NCBI RefSeq assembly: GCF_004341165.1
Contig: NZ_SLZR01000010.1
Span: 62,001-126,000 of the forward strand
Source: Reinekea marinisedimentorum
GTDB taxonomy: Bacteria; Pseudomonadota; Gammaproteobacteria; Pseudomonadales; Natronospirillaceae
Length of the DNA: 64,000 nt
Reading direction: 5' to 3'
Each line of letters begins with the position of its first letter. Position 1 is the stretch's first letter. A program made the translations under genes and the position numbers. Below, piece after piece: positions 25,626 through 35,533 of the stretch. The notes under the pieces are model-generated. The model searched no databases. It was not told where the DNA came from and saw nothing but the letters and a program-made list of their open reading frames with translations.

Positions 25626-26075
25626 ATGGAAGTTATCCTGCTTGAAAAAGTTGGCAAAATGGGTGTTTTGGGCGATACCGTAAACGTAAAAAGCGGTTAC
25701 GCACGAAACTACTTGATCCCTACTGGCAAGGCTGTGTTGGCAACGTCTGACAACACTAAGTTCTTTGAAGAGCGCCGTGCTGAGTTGGAAAAAGCTGAAG
25801 CTGAAAAACTGGCTGTTGCGCAAGAGCGTGCAGATCAGTTGGCTGAAGTTGAATTGACTGTTACTGCAAACGCTGGTGACGAAGGCAAACTGTTCGGCTC
25901 TATCGGTCCACGCGATGTTGCTGATCTGGTATCTGCTGCTGGTGTTGAGATTGAGAAGTCTCAGGTTAAAATGCCTGAAGGTCCAATCCGCGCTGTAGGT
26001 GAATACAACATTGCTGTTCAGCTGCACAGCGATGTAACCGGTTCGGTTCATCTGATCGTTGTTGCTGAAGCTTAA
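25626..26075 (+). CDS. rplI: 50S ribosomal protein L9
   Basis: 149 aa. Start at ATG 25626 ([20 protein letters not shown]) with a GTAAGCGAG SD; in-frame upstream codons to 25566 belong to the end of the membrane gene read in another frame. The N-terminal rRNA-binding domain ends in [13 protein letters not shown], the family signature, then a long connecting helix and the C-terminal domain. Ends the operon before a terminator. Confidence 0.98.
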   Translation: MEVILLEKVGKMGVLGDTVNVKSGYARNYLIPTGKAVLATSDNTKFFEERRAELEKAEAEKLAVAQERADQLAEVELTVTANAGDEGKLFGSIGPRDVADLVSAAGVEIEKSQVKMPEGPIRAVGEYNIAVQLHSDVTGSVHLIVVAEA

Positions 26076-26125
26076 TTGCATCAGCAAAGGCTGCCATCAG
26101 TGAAAACTGAGGCAGTTGTAAAAAT

Positions 26126-26153
26126 AGCCTGGTTTAGTGCCGGGCTTTTTTTT
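26126..26153 (+). terminator. Rho-independent terminator after rplI
   Basis: AGCCTGG/CCGGGCT stem (one T-G pair), 7-nt loop, eight T. Confidence 0.82.
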
Positions 26154-26275
26154 GCCTGAAATTTGTGTCATACAGTTCAGTGTCAAATTGATGCATTTTA
26201 ATTTCTGATGCGAGTAATGCCTTATCTGGTAAACTCGCGGTTCCCGTTTTTCAGATAGATAAAAGGTTTACCTGA

Positions 26276-27679
26276 ATGGTAGATACGTTCGACGACGATA
26301 TTCTTGCCCCGGAAGATGCCGAGCTGCAACAGATCAAAACACCGCCGCACTCGCTGGAGGCTGAGCAGTCCCTGCTGGGCGCGCTGATGGTCGACAATGC
26401 GCTGTGGGACAGTGTCGCCGATTCGTTGCTGCCGGACGATTTCTATCGCAACGAGCATCGCCAGATCTATCGCGCCATGGTCAGCCTTGCCGATGCCAGC
26501 TCGCCGATGGATGTGATTACCCTGGGCGAAAAACTGGAAACAGAAAAACTGCTGGAGTCGGTCGGTGGCATGGCCTACCTGATGGCACTGGCCGAGAATA
26601 CCCCGTCGATCAGCAACCTGGTGGCATACGCCAGAATTGTTCAGGAACGCAGTGTCTTGCGTCAGTTGATCCGGGTGGCCGGCGATATCTCCGGTTCGGC
26701 ATTTGACCCCGGCGGTCAGGATGTCGCCTCTATTCTCGATCAGGCTGAGCGTGCCGTTTTCAAGATTGCCGAAGATCGTCCAAGTCAGGGCGGGCTGGAG
26801 CATGTAAACCCGCTGGCCGATAAAGCGCTGGCCAGAATTGAAGAGCTGGCGAAACAGAATTCCGATATTGTCGGTGTTTCTTCCGGATTCTCTCAGTTGG
26901 ATAAGGCCACCAAAGGCTTTAAAGGCGGTGAGCTGATTATTGTTGCCGCGCGTCCGGCGATGGGTAAAACCACCTTCTCAATGAACCTGGTGGAAGAGGC
27001 GATTATTAACCAGGATCAGGTGGTGGCGGTATTCAGCCTGGAAATGCCCTCGGAACAGTTGCTGAACCGTTCGTTCGCGTCACTGGGTAAGATCGATCTC
27101 GGTCGGGTCATTACCGGTAAGCTGGCGGATGATGATTACCCCAAGCTTGCCAAAGCTATTAACCTGCTGAAAGATAAAAAGCTGTTTATCGACGATACTG
27201 CCGGCCTTTCGCCTTCGGAGATCCGCTCTAGATTGCGTCGCCTGGCGCGTGAACATGGCGGTGTAGGCATGGTGATGATCGATTACCTGCAGCTGATGAC
27301 CATTAAAGGCTTTACCGAAGGCCGTACCAATGAAATCTCAGAGATTTCCCGAACGCTGAAGGCGATTGCCAAAGAGTTTGATTGCCCCGTCATAGCGCTT
27401 TCCCAGCTGAACCGCTCGCTGGAACAGCGCCCCAACAAACGCCCGATTGCTTCCGACCTGCGTGAGTCGGGAGCTATTGAGCAGGATGCTGACCTGATTA
27501 TGTTCATATACCGCGATGAGGTTTATAACGAGGACTCGCCGCAAAAAGGAACAGCCGAGATCATCATCGGTAAAAACCGTAACGGCCCGACCGATACGGT
27601 CCATCTGTCTTTCCAGGGGCAATATTCAAAATTTGCCGACCTGGCTCCGGACTATATGGCCGAATATGTCGGCGACTAA
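26276..27679 (+). CDS. dnaB: Replicative DNA helicase DnaB
   Basis: 467 aa, normal length. N-terminal domain HSLEAEQSLLGALMVDN, linker, then the RecA-like motor with Walker A ARPAMGKTTF (about 226-235), Walker B MIDYLQLM and the arginine-finger region ISQ/LSQLNRSLEQRPNKRP. Hexameric 5'-3' helicase at the replication fork. The rplI-dnaB-alr order is a common gammaproteobacterial arrangement. No intein. Confidence 0.98.
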   Translation: MVDTFDDDILAPEDAELQQIKTPPHSLEAEQSLLGALMVDNALWDSVADSLLPDDFYRNEHRQIYRAMVSLADASSPMDVITLGEKLETEKLLESVGGMAYLMALAENTPSISNLVAYARIVQERSVLRQLIRVAGDISGSAFDPGGQDVASILDQAERAVFKIAEDRPSQGGLEHVNPLADKALARIEELAKQNSDIVGVSSGFSQLDKATKGFKGGELIIVAARPAMGKTTFSMNLVEEAIINQDQVVAVFSLEMPSEQLLNRSFASLGKIDLGRVITGKLADDDYPKLAKAINLLKDKKLFIDDTAGLSPSEIRSRLRRLAREHGGVGMVMIDYLQLMTIKGFTEGRTNEISEISRTLKAIAKEFDCPVIALSQLNRSLEQRPNKRPIASDLRESGAIEQDADLIMFIYRDEVYNEDSPQKGTAEIIIGKNRNGPTDTVHLSFQGQYSKFADLAPDYMAEYVGD

Positions 27680-27726
27680 TACGCATCCGCAGCACAGATA
27701 ATTTTAGTAAAGGAGTCCGCTGCCTT

Positions 27727-28803
27727 ATGACCCGTGGCACCAAGGCGCTAATCAGCGCGTCTGCGTTAAAAAATAATTTTCAGCGAGCTAAGCAGCTTGC
27801 ACCCAATTCCCGTGTTTGGGCAGTGATCAAGGCTGATGCCTACGGCCATGGCTCGGTGGCTGTTGCCAATGTATTGCATGATGCCGATGGCTATGCCGTG
27901 GCGACACTTGGCGAGGCCAGAACTCTGCGTGCCGCGGGAATTAAATTGCCGATTCTGCTGCTGGCCGGTGTGACTCAGGCTGCGCACCTCTCAGAAGCTG
28001 CCGATAGCCAGCTGGAGTGTGTGCTGCATTGCCGTGAACAGCTGGCCTTTCTGGAGCGGCTCGATAGCCGTGAGACGCTCAAAGTTTGGTTGAAGCTGGA
28101 TACCGGAATGCACCGGCTGGGCTTCTCACCGGAAGATTTACAGGAAGCGGTTTCCCATCTGGAGCAATGCGCGAACGTCGACGTGGTCGGTATTATGACG
28201 CACATGTGTTGTGCCGATGACCTTTCCCAACCGCAGATTACTGAGCGGCAACTGAAGGTGATTCGTGGCAGCCAGCACGAAGACAAGCAGATCAGCATTG
28301 CTAATTCCGCCTCGGTGATTAAGTGGCCGCAGACCCATGCCGATTGGGTGCGCCCGGGTATTATGCTTTACGGTGCTACACCCTTTGCAGATATCTCTGC
28401 CCGGGAGATTGGCCTGGCTGCGGCCATGACATTGGTTGCACCTGTTATCGCCATTAAACAGCTGGCCAAAGGCGAGAGTGTTGGCTACGGCATGCGCTGG
28501 ACCGCCGGGCGCGATTCAGTTATTGCGACACTGGCGATCGGCTATGCCGACGGTTATCCACGGCATGCACCGGATGGCACGCCGGTTTGGCTGAATGGCA
28601 AGGTGGTTCCTTTATCCGGCCGCGTGTGCATGGATATGATGATGATTGATGTAACCGACTTGCCGGACGTTAAGGTGGGTGACCTGGCAGAGCTCTGGGG
28701 CGCGAACCTTCCTGTCGATGAGGTGGGTCGCTATGTCGATACTATTGGATATGAGCTGGTCACCCGAGTATCTCCTCGGGTCGAGCGGGAGATGGTTGAG
28801 TAA
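27727..28803 (+). CDS. alr: Alanine racemase
   Basis: 358 aa PLP enzyme producing D-alanine for peptidoglycan. The PLP-binding Lys is in VWAVIKADAYGHG (about residues 31-43), the catalytic Tyr in ESVGYGMRW, and the domain end RVCMDMMMIDVTDLP is typical. AGGAG lies upstream of the ATG. It could be Alr or the catabolic DadX; proximity to dnaB favours Alr. Confidence 0.95.
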   Translation: MTRGTKALISASALKNNFQRAKQLAPNSRVWAVIKADAYGHGSVAVANVLHDADGYAVATLGEARTLRAAGIKLPILLLAGVTQAAHLSEAADSQLECVLHCREQLAFLERLDSRETLKVWLKLDTGMHRLGFSPEDLQEAVSHLEQCANVDVVGIMTHMCCADDLSQPQITERQLKVIRGSQHEDKQISIANSASVIKWPQTHADWVRPGIMLYGATPFADISAREIGLAAAMTLVAPVIAIKQLAKGESVGYGMRWTAGRDSVIATLAIGYADGYPRHAPDGTPVWLNGKVVPLSGRVCMDMMMIDVTDLPDVKVGDLAELWGANLPVDEVGRYVDTIGYELVTRVSPRVEREMVE

Positions 28804-28870
28804 TTGCTAACAAACCCCGCTTGTTGATCGATTATCCGAATGTATGACGCTTGTCGTTGTTAACGAGCCG

Positions 28871-28876
28871 TATAAT
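28871..28876 (+). promoter_or_regulatory. Candidate -10 box upstream of mqo
   Basis: Perfect TATAAT; the nearest -35-like hexamers are CGCTTG at 17-nt spacing or TTGTCG at 14-nt spacing, so this may depend on an activator. Confidence 0.45.
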
Positions 28877-28890
28877 TAATGAATCGCTGA

Positions 28891-28921
28891 GCGCTGTTCT
28901 ATGCTGATATTTTAACAGCGC
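28891..28921 (+). promoter_or_regulatory. Inverted repeat in the mqo leader
   Basis: GCGCTGTT and AACAGCGC, eight perfect pairs with a 15-nt loop, between the candidate -10 box and the mqo start. Could be an operator or an mRNA hairpin; no T-tract follows. Confidence 0.45.
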
Positions 28922-28957
28922 CCATGCGAATGATAATAAATATAAGGGGTTGGTTAG

Positions 28958-30439
28958 ATGACTGTGAAATCCGTTGATGTTCTGTTAATCGGCGGTGGCG
29001 TAATGAGTGCCACGCTGGGTGTGTTGCTAAAGCAACTGGACCCTTCTTTAAGCGTTTTAATGCTGGAGAAGAACGAAAAGGTTGCCCAGGAAAGCTCCGA
29101 TGGTTGGAATAACGCCGGTACCGGCCATGCCGCCTATTGTGAACTGAACTATACGCCAATGGCCGCCGATGGCAGTGTTGATATCTCCAAGGCTCTGAGC
29201 ATTAACAGTGCCTTCGAGTTGTCTTTGCAATTCTGGTCTTACCTGGTAAACAAGCAATTCTTCCCGCAACCTCAACAGTTTATTAATCGCACCCCGCACA
29301 TCAGCTTTGTTTGGGGCGCTGAAAACGTTGAGTTCCTGCGTAAGCGCTATGCTGAGCTCTCTGCTCACCATCTGTTCACTGAGATGGAATATACCGAAGA
29401 CCGCGAAGTGATCGAGCAATGGATGCCTTTGATCCTGGCCGGCCGCGACCCTGATGAGCCTGTCGCCGCTACCCGTGTGGCGCACGGCAGTGATGTCGAC
29501 TTTGGTGCGATAACCCGGAATCTGATTTTTAACCTGGAAAAGAGCAGTGGCTTTGAATTGCTGGTCAGCCACGAGGCTTTCGGTTTCCGCAAGCGTGGTG
29601 ATGGCGCCTGGTCTGTGCGGGTAAAAGACCGCGTTGAAGGCAAAACCCTGTATGTGAAATCCAGGTTTGTGTTTATTGGTGGAGGCGGCGGCTCGCTGCC
29701 GCTGCTGCAGGGCAGTGGAATTGAAAACAGCATTGGCTATGGCGGCTTCCCGGTCAGTGGCCAATGGCTGGTGTGCAAAAAGCCGGAGATCGTTGAGCAG
29801 CATCATGCCAAGGTTTATGGCAAGGCAGCGATTGGTGCGCCGCCGATGTCCGTTCCGCATTTGGACACCCGTATTATTGATGGCGAGAAGGCATTGTTGT
29901 TCGGGCCTTTTGCCGGCTTTACCACGAAGTTCCTGAAGCAGGGCTCTTATCTCGATCTGCTGTGCTCGGTTCGGCCAAACAACCTGCTGCCGCTGATGCG
30001 CGTTGGCCTGCGCCATACCGATCTGACGCGATACCTGATCAGTGAGGCCCGGCTGAGTCATAAACAGCGGGTTGAATCGCTGCGCAATTACTTCCCGAAT
30101 GCCAGTGATGAAGACTGGCATCTGGCGATAGCCGGCCAGCGTGTGCAGATTATCAAAAAAGATGAAGCGTTGGGTGGCAAGCTGGAGTTTGGTACCGAGG
30201 TGATCGTGGCAGACGATAAAAGCCTGGCCGCGCTGCTGGGCGCATCACCGGGCGCGTCTACTTCCGTTGAGGCGATGCTGAGTGTTCTGGAACGCTGCTT
30301 TCCGGAGCAGCTGGAAACGGAGGCATGGCAGGCAAAACTGAGTGAGATGATCCCGTCTTATGGTGAGTCATTAGTGGAAAATTCAACGTTATTGGCAGAT
30401 GTGCGCAAGTACACCCTCAGCTCACTGGGCTTAAGTTAA
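28958..30439 (+). CDS. mqo: Malate:quinone oxidoreductase
   Basis: 493 aa FAD-dependent peripheral membrane enzyme oxidising L-malate to oxaloacetate with electrons to quinone. N-terminal FAD-binding GGGVMSATLGVLLKQLDP; SSDGWNNAGTGHAAYCELNY is characteristic of Mqo, as is VSGQWLVCKKPEIVEQHHAK. Length matches the family. Monocistronic, with a hairpin downstream at 30518-30539. Confidence 0.97.
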   Translation: MTVKSVDVLLIGGGVMSATLGVLLKQLDPSLSVLMLEKNEKVAQESSDGWNNAGTGHAAYCELNYTPMAADGSVDISKALSINSAFELSLQFWSYLVNKQFFPQPQQFINRTPHISFVWGAENVEFLRKRYAELSAHHLFTEMEYTEDREVIEQWMPLILAGRDPDEPVAATRVAHGSDVDFGAITRNLIFNLEKSSGFELLVSHEAFGFRKRGDGAWSVRVKDRVEGKTLYVKSRFVFIGGGGGSLPLLQGSGIENSIGYGGFPVSGQWLVCKKPEIVEQHHAKVYGKAAIGAPPMSVPHLDTRIIDGEKALLFGPFAGFTTKFLKQGSYLDLLCSVRPNNLLPLMRVGLRHTDLTRYLISEARLSHKQRVESLRNYFPNASDEDWHLAIAGQRVQIIKKDEALGGKLEFGTEVIVADDKSLAALLGASPGASTSVEAMLSVLERCFPEQLETEAWQAKLSEMIPSYGESLVENSTLLADVRKYTLSSLGLS

Positions 30440-30517
30440 TTAAGAAGGGCATAGATCAAATTTTTGGTGCCTAACGTACATTTTTTGAAAATTCTATATA
30501 TGGTATTATCTTTGCAG

Positions 30518-30540
30518 AAACCGGCCAATTGGTCGGTTTT
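30518..30540 (+). terminator. Hairpin after mqo / start of the permease leader
   Basis: AAACCGGCC/GGTCGGTTT stem (one G-T pair) around AATT, followed by TCTTG. It can end the mqo transcript, although the T-tract is short; a second hairpin (TTTCTGG/CCAGAAA, 30545-30561) follows directly. Confidence 0.5.
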
Positions 30541-30544
30541 CTTG

Positions 30545-30664
30545 TTTCTGGAGACCAGAAAACATGACCGAATGGTTTATTTTTGTGCCGCTGCGTCCGT
30601 TCGCGCAGGGGTGAAGCACTCAATTAATGCACTGCAGCAACCCATATCACTAGGAACTTTCTGA
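30545..30664 (+). other. Structured leader with small ORFs upstream of the purine permease
   Basis: This 120-nt stretch has a seven-pair hairpin (30545-30561), a CTGCG/CGCAG helix (about 30591-30608) and GGGT/ACCC-type long-range pairing. It also holds a 30-codon ORF from ATG 30572 whose TGA (30662-30664) touches the permease ATG, and a 16-codon ORF from ATG 30564. Neither has a clear SD. A metabolite-binding leader is possible for a purine permease, but I cannot match it to a known riboswitch class. Confidence 0.35.
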
Positions 30665-31960
30665 ATGTTAGAAAAACTTTTTAAGTTAAAAGAAATGGGT
30701 ACGGATGTTAAAACTGAAGTACTCGCTGGATTATCTACCTTCCTGACAATGGCATACATCATCGCTGTTAACCCAGGTATTTTATCAGCGACCGGTATGC
30801 CTTTTGATGCGGTGTTTGTTGCAACCTGTATCGCTGCTGCCTTTGGTTCCGCTGTGATGGGTTTGTGGGCTAACTATCCGGTCGCTTTGGCACCGGGCAT
30901 GGGTTTAAATGCCTTCTTCACCTTTGGTGTGGTTCTGGGTATGGGTCAAAGCTGGGAAATCGCATTAGGCTGCGTATTCTGGTCCGGTATCCTGTTTATT
31001 CTGCTGAGTGTATTTAAGGTGCGCGAGTGGATCATTAACGCCATTCCGAGTTCTTTGAAAACCTCTATTTCTGTCGGTATCGGCTTATTCCTGGCGCTGA
31101 TCGCGATGCAGAGCTCAGGCATCATCGTGAATAACGACGCTGTTTTGGTTGGTCTGGGTGATGTTTCCTCGCCTTCAGTCCTGCTGACCTTCCTGGGTCT
31201 GGCAATCATTGTTGCACTGCACCAGCGTCAGATTCTGGGCTCGGTTGTGATCGGTATGGCGGTAGTGACCATCATCGGTGCCTTTATTGGCCTGGTACAT
31301 TTCCCTGAAGGTGGCTTGGTTAAGGCGCCTTCCGGCCTTTCGGCCACCCTGTTTAAGTTCGATCCGATCGGTGCACTGGAAGCCGGTCTGTTTGCCGTGA
31401 TCTTCGCCTTCCTGTTCGTCGACCTGTTCGATACCTCCGGTACGCTGGTTGCGGTAGCAGACAAGGGTGGCCTGATGGATAAAGACGGCAAACTGCCTCG
31501 CCTGGGCCGTGCGCTGATGGCGGACAGTTCTGCTTCTGTTGTCGGTTCGCTGTTGGGTACCTCGACGACCACCAGTTATATTGAAAGTGGTGCGGGTATC
31601 GCGTCTGGCGGCCGCACCGGTTTAACGGCTGTAACTGTGGCGGTGCTGTTCCTGCTGGCTCTGTTCTTCTCGCCTGTGGCCCAGATGATTCCGGTGTTCG
31701 CAACCTCAGCAGCTCTGCTGTACGTTGCTGTATTGATGGTGTCTTCTTTCGCGAAGATCCACTGGGATGACATGACTGAAGCGGCACCGGCAGTGATTAC
31801 GGCGGTGATGATGCCTCTGACGTACTCCATTGCTGAAGGCATTGCGATTGGTTTCATCAGCTACGCGGTTATCAAGCTGATTTCTGGCAAGGGCAAAGAC
31901 GTAAACATCAGTGTTTATGTGATTGCGGCATTGGCCGTTCTGAAGTTTATCTGGTTATAA
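30665..31960 (+). CDS. NCS2-family purine permease (AzgA/PbuG type)
   Basis: 431 aa, about 12 to 14 transmembrane helices. The AzgA-like subgroup is shown by TEVLAGLSTFLTMAYIIAVN, LAPGMGLNAFFTFGVV, FLFVDLFDTSGTLVAVAD and GTSTTTSYIESGAGIASGGR. Imports adenine, guanine or hypoxanthine by proton symport. apt, which salvages adenine, is the next gene downstream, a sensible functional neighbour although separated by a terminator. Confidence 0.93.
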   Translation: MLEKLFKLKEMGTDVKTEVLAGLSTFLTMAYIIAVNPGILSATGMPFDAVFVATCIAAAFGSAVMGLWANYPVALAPGMGLNAFFTFGVVLGMGQSWEIALGCVFWSGILFILLSVFKVREWIINAIPSSLKTSISVGIGLFLALIAMQSSGIIVNNDAVLVGLGDVSSPSVLLTFLGLAIIVALHQRQILGSVVIGMAVVTIIGAFIGLVHFPEGGLVKAPSGLSATLFKFDPIGALEAGLFAVIFAFLFVDLFDTSGTLVAVADKGGLMDKDGKLPRLGRALMADSSASVVGSLLGTSTTTSYIESGAGIASGGRTGLTAVTVAVLFLLALFFSPVAQMIPVFATSAALLYVAVLMVSSFAKIHWDDMTEAAPAVITAVMMPLTYSIAEGIAIGFISYAVIKLISGKGKDVNISVYVIAALAVLKFIWL

Positions 31961-31998
31961 GTTGAAAAACTTTCAATAACTAAGATAATTCAGCCGTT

Positions 31999-32024
31999 AA
32001 AAGGAGCCTGCTGGCTCCTTTTTT
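31999..32024 (+). terminator. Rho-independent terminator after the purine permease
   Basis: Ten-pair stem AAAAGGAGCC/GGCTCCTTTT with a TGCT loop and a further T-run. Confidence 0.88.
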
Positions 32025-32066
32025 AATGCTATAAAAAACTACACGCTTAAAAATACAGGATCTTCC

Positions 32067-32597
32067 ATGTTCGACCCTAAGCCCTACATTCGTACCGTGC
32101 CAGACTGGCCAAAAAGTGGTGTTCAGTTCCGCGATATCACCACCCTGTTTTCAGACAAAAAAGCCTTCCGTCAGCTGGTGGATGCATTCGTACATCAGTA
32201 TATGGATGTTGAGTTTGATGCTGTTGTTGGCATTGATGCCCGTGGCTTTATTCTTGGGTCGCCAATAGCCTATGAATTAAACAAGGCTTTCATTCCGGTG
32301 CGTAAAAAAGGCAAATTGCCGTTTGCGACCCTTGAAGAGTCGTACGACCTGGAGTACGGCCAAGCCGAAATCCAGATTCATGCCGATGCCCTGAAGCCGG
32401 GCGAAAAAGTACTGGTCATTGATGATCTGATTGCCACCGGTGGAACGCTCGAGGCTTCCTGTAAGCTGGTCACCCGTCTGGGTGCTGAAATTGTCGAATG
32501 TGCAGCCATTGTTGATTTGCCAGATTTAGGCGGCAGTAAAAATCTGAAGGATCAGGGCATTAGCGTGTTCAGTCTTTGTCAATATGAAGGTGATTAA
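32067..32597 (+). CDS. apt: Adenine phosphoribosyltransferase
   Basis: 176 aa. Converts adenine and PRPP to [16 protein letters not shown] at the N-terminus and the PRPP-binding motif [13 protein letters not shown] (about 118-130) identify it; [10 protein letters not shown] lies near the C-terminus. Cytoplasmic purine salvage, matched to the upstream permease. Confidence 0.97.
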   Translation: MFDPKPYIRTVPDWPKSGVQFRDITTLFSDKKAFRQLVDAFVHQYMDVEFDAVVGIDARGFILGSPIAYELNKAFIPVRKKGKLPFATLEESYDLEYGQAEIQIHADALKPGEKVLVIDDLIATGGTLEASCKLVTRLGAEIVECAAIVDLPDLGGSKNLKDQGISVFSLCQYEGD

Positions 32598-32648
32598 TCA
32601 GCGATATTTCGATTAGTGACTTTAACGAATAAATAAAAGTGATGCGGC

Positions 32649-33359
32649 ATGAATTACCTGTTTGAAACCTTGGCTGATGATCGCTGGCTCCGTGCTATTA
32701 CTGAGCACGTTGATAGTGGCGTGCTTACGGCACTGGAAGATTTTTTAATCGAGCAGCAGCGCAGTGGTAAGGACATTTACCCGGCAAAGGAAAACTGGTT
32801 TCGTGCCCTGAATACCGTGCCCGTTGATAAAGTGAAAGTTGTTATTTTAGGGCAGGATCCCTATCACGGCCCTAATCAGGCGCACGGATTTTCATTTTCT
32901 GTGCCGGGCGATACCCGTTTGCCGCCAAGCTTGAAAAATATTTTTCAAGAACAGCAGCAGGATTTAGGAATCCACAACAGCTCCGGAGATTTGTCTGCCT
33001 GGGCACAGCAGGGTGTGCTGCTATTGAACTCGGTTTTAACGGTAGAGAAGAGTTCTGCCGGCAGTCATGCCAAAAAAGGCTGGGAGCAGGTAACCGATGC
33101 AGTCATCGAAGCATGCAATGAAAATGAATCGCCAATTGTGTTTTTATTGTGGGGCGCATACGCAATAAAAAAACAATCACTTATAACGAATAAAAAACAT
33201 CTGGTTTTAACCAGTGCCCATCCTTCGCCGCTCTCCGCGCATCGTGGCTGGTTTGGTTGCGGTCACTTTTCAAAAACAAATCAGTATCTTGAAACATTCA
33301 ACCTCTCGCCAATCGACTGGCAATTAAACAGTCAGCCGCAGAAAACTTTTTCATTTTAG
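32649..33359 (+). CDS. ung: Uracil-DNA glycosylase
   Basis: 236 aa family 1 UDG removing uracil from DNA. Catalytic water-activating motif VVILGQDPYHGPNQAHGFSF and the Leu-intercalation/His motif SAHPSPLSAHRGWFGCGHFS are complete. The C-terminal 15 residues are polar and unconserved. Codon use is more AT-rich than in the flanking genes (many TTT, TTA, AAT codons) but not extreme. Confidence 0.97.
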   Translation: MNYLFETLADDRWLRAITEHVDSGVLTALEDFLIEQQRSGKDIYPAKENWFRALNTVPVDKVKVVILGQDPYHGPNQAHGFSFSVPGDTRLPPSLKNIFQEQQQDLGIHNSSGDLSAWAQQGVLLLNSVLTVEKSSAGSHAKKGWEQVTDAVIEACNENESPIVFLLWGAYAIKKQSLITNKKHLVLTSAHPSPLSAHRGWFGCGHFSKTNQYLETFNLSPIDWQLNSQPQKTFSF

Positions 33360-33506
33360 TCTTGTCCGACTAATGTTCGGTGCGAAAACTTTCGCGCCCT
33401 ATTTAATGCTGAACTAAGCTAATTCAAGTACCGCTAATTTACGGTTTGCCGAAGGCAACGGCGATAAGCGGTTTCAACTTTAGAGTTGTTGATTAGGTAT
33501 GCATGT

Positions 33507-33531
33507 CTTTTATCCGCTTCGTCGGTAAAAG
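33507..33531. promoter_or_regulatory. Imperfect inverted repeat upstream of the prkA sigma-54 promoter
   Basis: CTTTTATCCG facing TCGGTAAAAG (CTTTTA/TAAAAG and CCG/CGG arms) ends 8 nt before the -24 element. Two other inverted repeats lie further up in 33360-33500 (GGTGCGAAA facing TTCGCGCC; TTGCC/GGCAA). Any of these could bind an activator; none matches the NtrC consensus. Confidence 0.3.
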
Positions 33532-33537
33532 GTTACT

Positions 33538-33555
33538 CTGGCATAAGACGTGCAA
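33538..33555 (+). promoter_or_regulatory. Sigma-54 promoter of prkA-yeaH-spoVR
   Basis: TGGCATAAGACGTGCA carries the invariant GG (33540-33541) and GC (33552-33553) with exactly 10 nt between them, as required for sigma-54 recognition. It lies 45 nt before the prkA ATG. In Escherichia coli the homologous yeaGH operon is known to be sigma-54/NtrC-responsive, which supports the call. Confidence 0.78.
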
Positions 33556-33597
33556 AAAGAGTTATTCAACAGCTTAACGCATGTTTAGGAGGGCCGG

Positions 33598-35520
33598 ATG
33601 GATCTATTTAAACATTACCAAGAGCGGTATGAATCAAAACGCCACGAAGAGTACAGCCTAGAAGAGTATCTGGATCTTTGTAAAAAAGACCCACTTACCT
33701 ACGCCTCGGCGCCCGAGCGAATGCTCGCAGCGATTGGCCAGCCGGAGGTGATCGATACCTCCCGCAACCCAAGCCTGAGCCGAATTTTTTCCAACAAAGT
33801 TATTCGCAGGTACCCAGCCTTTGCTGAGTTTTATGGCATGGAAGAACCGATTGAACAGATCGTTTCTTATTTTCGTCATGCGGCTCAATCTCTGGAAGAA
33901 AAGAAACAGATTTTGTATTTGCTGGGCCCGGTAGGTGGCGGTAAGTCATCGCTTGCGGAACGACTGAAAGCCTTGATGGAAAAAGTACCGTTTTACGCCA
34001 TTAAGGGGTCTCCCGTCTTTGAAACGCCTTTGGGGCTGTTTGACCCGGCAGAAGACGCAGATTTGCTATTGGATAAATACAACATACCGGCCCGCTATCT
34101 GGGGAGTGTCATGTCTCCCTGGGCGGTAAAACGCCTGCATGAGTTTGGTGGCGATATCAGCAAGTTCCGCGTTGTTAAGCTGTATCCTTCTATTATTGAT
34201 CAGATCGGTATTGCCAAAACGGAGCCGGGTGACGAAAACAATCAGGATATTTCAGCACTGGTTGGTAAGGTGGATATTCGTCAACTGGAAGACTTCCCGC
34301 AAAACGACCCGGATGCCTATGCATTCTCCGGTGCGCTCTGTAAGTCTAACCAAGGCCTTATGGAGTTTGTGGAGATGTTTAAAGCTCCAATTAAGGTTTT
34401 GCACCCCTTACTGACCGCAACTCAGGAGGGTAACTACAACGCTACCGAGGGCATGAGTGCGATCCCGTTCAGTGGAACCATTCTGGCGCACTCGAACGAA
34501 TCTGAATGGCAGCAGTTCAGAAACAACCGCAACAACGAAGCATTTCTGGACCGTGTTTACATTGTGAAAGTACCGTATTGTTTACGTGTTTCTGAAGAGG
34601 TTTCTATTTATCAGAAACTGCTGGAAAACAGTTCTCTGCGTGAATCACCCTGTGCACCGGATACACTGAAAATGCTGGCCCAGTTCTCTGTGCTGTCGCG
34701 TTTGGATGTTCCTGAAAACTCCAACCTATTCTCCAAAATGCGTATTTATGATGGTGAAAACCTGAAGGATACCGATCCAAAAGCCAAAACCATTCAGGAA
34801 TATAAAGATGCCGCCGGTGTGAACGAAGGCATGGAAGGCCTGTCGACTCGATTCGCCTTTAAGATTCTTTCCAAGGTGTTTAACTTTGACCCAACCGAGG
34901 TGGCGGCGAACCCGGTCCACCTGCTTTATGTTCTGGAAGAGCAGATTGAACAGCAGCAGTTCCCGCAGGAATCACAGGATCGCTACTTAAGTTACCTGAA
35001 AGAGTATTTGGCGCCCCGTTACATTGAGTTCATCGGTAAGGAAATTCAGACGGCTTATCTGGAGTCCTATTCAGAATATGGCCAGAATATCTTTGACCGT
35101 TACGTTACCTATGCAGATTTCTGGATTCAGGATCAGGAATACCGAGACCCGGAAACCGGTGAAATTCTGGATCGCGGTGCACTTAATGACGAGCTGGAAA
35201 AAATTGAAAAGCCTGCCGGTATTTCCAATCCGAAAGACTTCCGTAATGAAATCGTTAACTTTGTGTTAAGGGCGCGTGCCAATAATGATGGCCGCAATCC
35301 GAACTGGCAGAGCTACGAAAAATTGCGTGCAGTTATTGAGAAGAAAATGTTCTCAAATACGGAAGAATTACTGCCGGTGATCTCTTATACGGCTAAATCC
35401 TCTAAAGACGACGAAAAGAAACATGCCGATTTTGTGAATCGCATGATTGAACGCGGTTATACCGAAAAACAAGTCCGCTTGTTGAGCGAATGGTATTTGC
35501 GGGTTCGTAAGTCGTCGTAG
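33598..35520 (+). CDS. prkA: PrkA/YeaG serine protein kinase (AAA+ domain)
   Basis: 640 aa. N-terminal AAA+ ATPase with Walker [15 protein letters not shown] (about residues 103-116) and [14 protein letters not shown] in the sensor region; C-terminal PrkA kinase-like domain with [17 protein letters not shown]. Strong GGAGGG SD. In enterics YeaG and YeaH act in nitrogen-starvation and stationary-phase survival. First gene of a three-gene operon; substrates unknown. Confidence 0.95.
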   Translation: MDLFKHYQERYESKRHEEYSLEEYLDLCKKDPLTYASAPERMLAAIGQPEVIDTSRNPSLSRIFSNKVIRRYPAFAEFYGMEEPIEQIVSYFRHAAQSLEEKKQILYLLGPVGGGKSSLAERLKALMEKVPFYAIKGSPVFETPLGLFDPAEDADLLLDKYNIPARYLGSVMSPWAVKRLHEFGGDISKFRVVKLYPSIIDQIGIAKTEPGDENNQDISALVGKVDIRQLEDFPQNDPDAYAFSGALCKSNQGLMEFVEMFKAPIKVLHPLLTATQEGNYNATEGMSAIPFSGTILAHSNESEWQQFRNNRNNEAFLDRVYIVKVPYCLRVSEEVSIYQKLLENSSLRESPCAPDTLKMLAQFSVLSRLDVPENSNLFSKMRIYDGENLKDTDPKAKTIQEYKDAAGVNEGMEGLSTRFAFKILSKVFNFDPTEVAANPVHLLYVLEEQIEQQQFPQESQDRYLSYLKEYLAPRYIEFIGKEIQTAYLESYSEYGQNIFDRYVTYADFWIQDQEYRDPETGEILDRGALNDELEKIEKPAGISNPKDFRNEIVNFVLRARANNDGRNPNWQSYEKLRAVIEKKMFSNTEELLPVISYTAKSSKDDEKKHADFVNRMIERGYTEKQVRLLSEWYLRVRKSS

Positions 35521-35533
35521 TCGAGGTAAGACT

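Noticed and set aside
29057-30121. 354-codon ORF on the minus strand
   Set aside because: Antisense to mqo, which has full-length family motifs; no SD and no domain features.
30464-30664. 66-codon ORF as an independent gene
   Set aside because: It begins next to the mqo stop, crosses the hairpin region, lacks an SD and shows no domain. Only its last 30 codons are kept as a possible leader ORF.
33360-33540. NtrC binding sites upstream of the sigma-54 promoter
   Set aside because: The inverted repeats have the arms GGTGC...GCGCC in the opposite orientation to the GCAC-N6-7-GTGC-type NtrC site.
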